Source: Fibrobacter intestinalis (GTDB lineage: Bacteria; Fibrobacterota; Fibrobacteria; Fibrobacterales; Fibrobacteraceae). From it: DNA of 64,000 nucleotides. The translations under genes were made by a program, and so were the position numbers. Below are positions 63,089 through 64,000 of this stretch, in pieces (the first letter of the stretch is position 1; each line of letters opens with the position of its first letter). The stretch lies in NCBI RefSeq assembly GCF_900167415.1, contig NZ_FUWU01000005.1:34229-98228 (forward strand). Direction: 5' to 3'. A model generated the notes under the pieces. The model was not told the origin of the DNA. It saw nothing but the letters and a program-made list of their open reading frames with translations, and did no database searches.

Positions 63089-63730
63089 ATGAAAGATTTC
63101 ATTCGACTGGAACTGGCGGGCTGGAAGCCTTGGGAGGTGGTATGGTTGTTGTTTGCTCTCCTTGCTGTCGTTGCTATTTCTCTCATCCAGGGAGAAACCT
63201 TGCTCGGAATCATTTCTGCGACTACGGGAACTATCTGCGTGATCCTTACGGGTAAGGGCAAACTGTCCGCTTATATTTTGGGCTTGATAAATGTGCTGCT
63301 TTATGCGGATATCGCCTATCGGGCGACTCTTTACGGAGAAACGATGCTAAACCTCTTGTATTATCTGCCGATGCAATTTGTCGGCTGGTTTTCTTGGAAA
63401 AAACACATGGATTCCAATAATGGAGAAGTGTTGAAACGCCGCTTGACAAAAACAGGCCGTTTGATTTCCTTTGTTGCAATTCTTGCTGGAACGATTCTGT
63501 ACGCTTTTATTCTGAAGAAAATGGGGGACTCACTCCCCTTTGTGGATGCTTTCACCACAATCGCGTCGATTTATGCCTTGTTTGCATCTGTAAAACGTTT
63601 TGCCGAACAGTGGATAGTTTGGATTATAATTGATGCTGCTTCCGTATATATGTGGGCGATGACTTTTGTGAATACTGCTGAATATATCGCCACATTGGTA
63701 ATGTGGTGCGTCTATCTAGTCCTCCCTTAA
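63089..63730 (+). CDS. pnuC: Nicotinamide riboside transporter, PnuC family
   Basis: The ATG at 63089 gives 213 residues and about seven membrane helices. Family hallmarks include LTGKGKLSAYILGLINVLLYA, YGETMLNLLYYLPMQFVGWFSW (the substrate-site helix), a basic loop KRRLTKTGRLISF and the final WIVWIIIDAASVYMWA. PnuC proteins move nicotinamide riboside by facilitated diffusion, trapped by a kinase. No kinase or Nudix partner is adjacent. Upstream in-frame codons to 62939 do not look like the family. Confidence 0.85.
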   Translation: MKDFIRLELAGWKPWEVVWLLFALLAVVAISLIQGETLLGIISATTGTICVILTGKGKLSAYILGLINVLLYADIAYRATLYGETMLNLLYYLPMQFVGWFSWKKHMDSNNGEVLKRRLTKTGRLISFVAILAGTILYAFILKKMGDSLPFVDAFTTIASIYALFASVKRFAEQWIVWIIIDAASVYMWAMTFVNTAEYIATLVMWCVYLVLP

Positions 63731-63830
63731 AATCCCGCCCAGCCCGCATAACTATTGGGAAAAACTGATTTCTACCCTGTGAAAATATTGCAAGGATTTC
63801 TAAAATATGATTGAAAACCTTGCATTTTTT

Positions 63831-64000
63831 ATGTACAGACCGCCAAAATCCCACGCACAGACAAGCCTTTTCTGTTCCCTTGAGGAGCAGTTGAACCACA
63901 AGCACCCCCTCTACGTTCTCGCGAACAAGATTGACTGGAACAAGTTCGAGACCGAGTTTTCCAAATTGTTCGACGAAAAGATGGGTGCGCCAAACAAGCC
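63831..64000 (+). CDS. IS5-like transposase, N-terminal part
   Basis: The frame is open at the window end. It reads QTSLFCSLEEQLNHKHPLYV, then LANKIDWNKFETEFSKLFDE and GAPNKP, the start of the DUF772-containing IS5-family transposases, which normally continue IRLMVGL. ATG 63831 is chosen; ATG 63807 is in frame eight codons earlier. The catalytic part lies beyond the window. The family is recognised from this segment only. Confidence 0.75.
   Translation, partial: MYRPPKSHAQTSLFCSLEEQLNHKHPLYVLANKIDWNKFETEFSKLFDEKMGAPNK

Overview
The window looks like a chromosomal segment of a Fibrobacter-type bacterium (phylum Fibrobacteres). The case rests on family signatures. There is a lipoprotein ending in a FISUMP (Fibrobacter succinogenes major paralogous) domain behind long polyserine linkers (59196-60596). 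There is a TIGR02147-type paralogous DNA-binding protein paired with a lipoprotein (44223-46333). Two adjacent polyserine lipoproteins carry Cthe_2159/DUF4353 carbohydrate-binding domains (11170-15242). Gram-negative envelope genes (BamD-like, LptF/LptG-like, PorV-like) and PD-(D/E)XK Rpn-type genes add support. No rRNA, tRNA or CRISPR array was recognised.

Layout. 1-4442: a GluQRS-like enzyme cut by the window edge, then a LysR regulator and a leftward operon (CMD/cupin protein, aldo/keto reductase, exported flavodoxin). The regulator and two of the three operon genes each carry a one-base frameshift. 4443-9817: an exported protein, a DEDDh exonuclease with a degenerate GIY-YIG tail, about 900 bp of intergenic repeats, and topoisomerase III. 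9823-17996: glycosyltransferase, the two DUF4353 lipoproteins, a radical SAM protein, folC and pth. 18084-32123: a retropepsin-like protein, guaB, a XerC/D recombinase, a PorV-like barrel protein, a STAS protein, a pseudo-LytM protein, a Nudix and a PHP hydrolase, a barrel protein, bamD and lptF/lptG. 32145-41662: a long co-directional run with many start/stop overlaps (diguanylate cyclase, sodium/solute symporter, tadA, lipoprotein, beta-helix protein, then four coupled genes containing a ZorA/ZorB-like (MotA/MotB-like) ion-motor pair). 41687-47567: lipoprotein, argH, PAS protein, LamG lipoprotein with its TIGR02147 partner, and a MerR regulator with a recognisable operator.

47600-64000 is accessory. 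It holds an IS1595-like element, gene fragments, a frameshifted HExxH protein, a Fic protein, a Pth-like remnant, an SNF2 helicase with a SWIM protein, a methyltransferase-HNH pair followed by a truncated HerA/DUF87-like ATPase, the FISUMP lipoprotein, an Rpn nuclease followed by a free-standing copy of its own C-terminal module, PnuC, and the start of an IS5-like transposase.

Most interesting items: the Rpn locus, where both the nuclease gene and the duplicated tail have an AGGAAGG sequence just before an in-frame ATG, suggesting RpnS-like small proteins; the four-gene ion-motor operon; families of intergenic hairpins whose stems vary in compensating ways between conserved flanks; and the clustering of frameshifts in the catabolic locus and the accessory end, with none noticed across about 45 kb of core genes.
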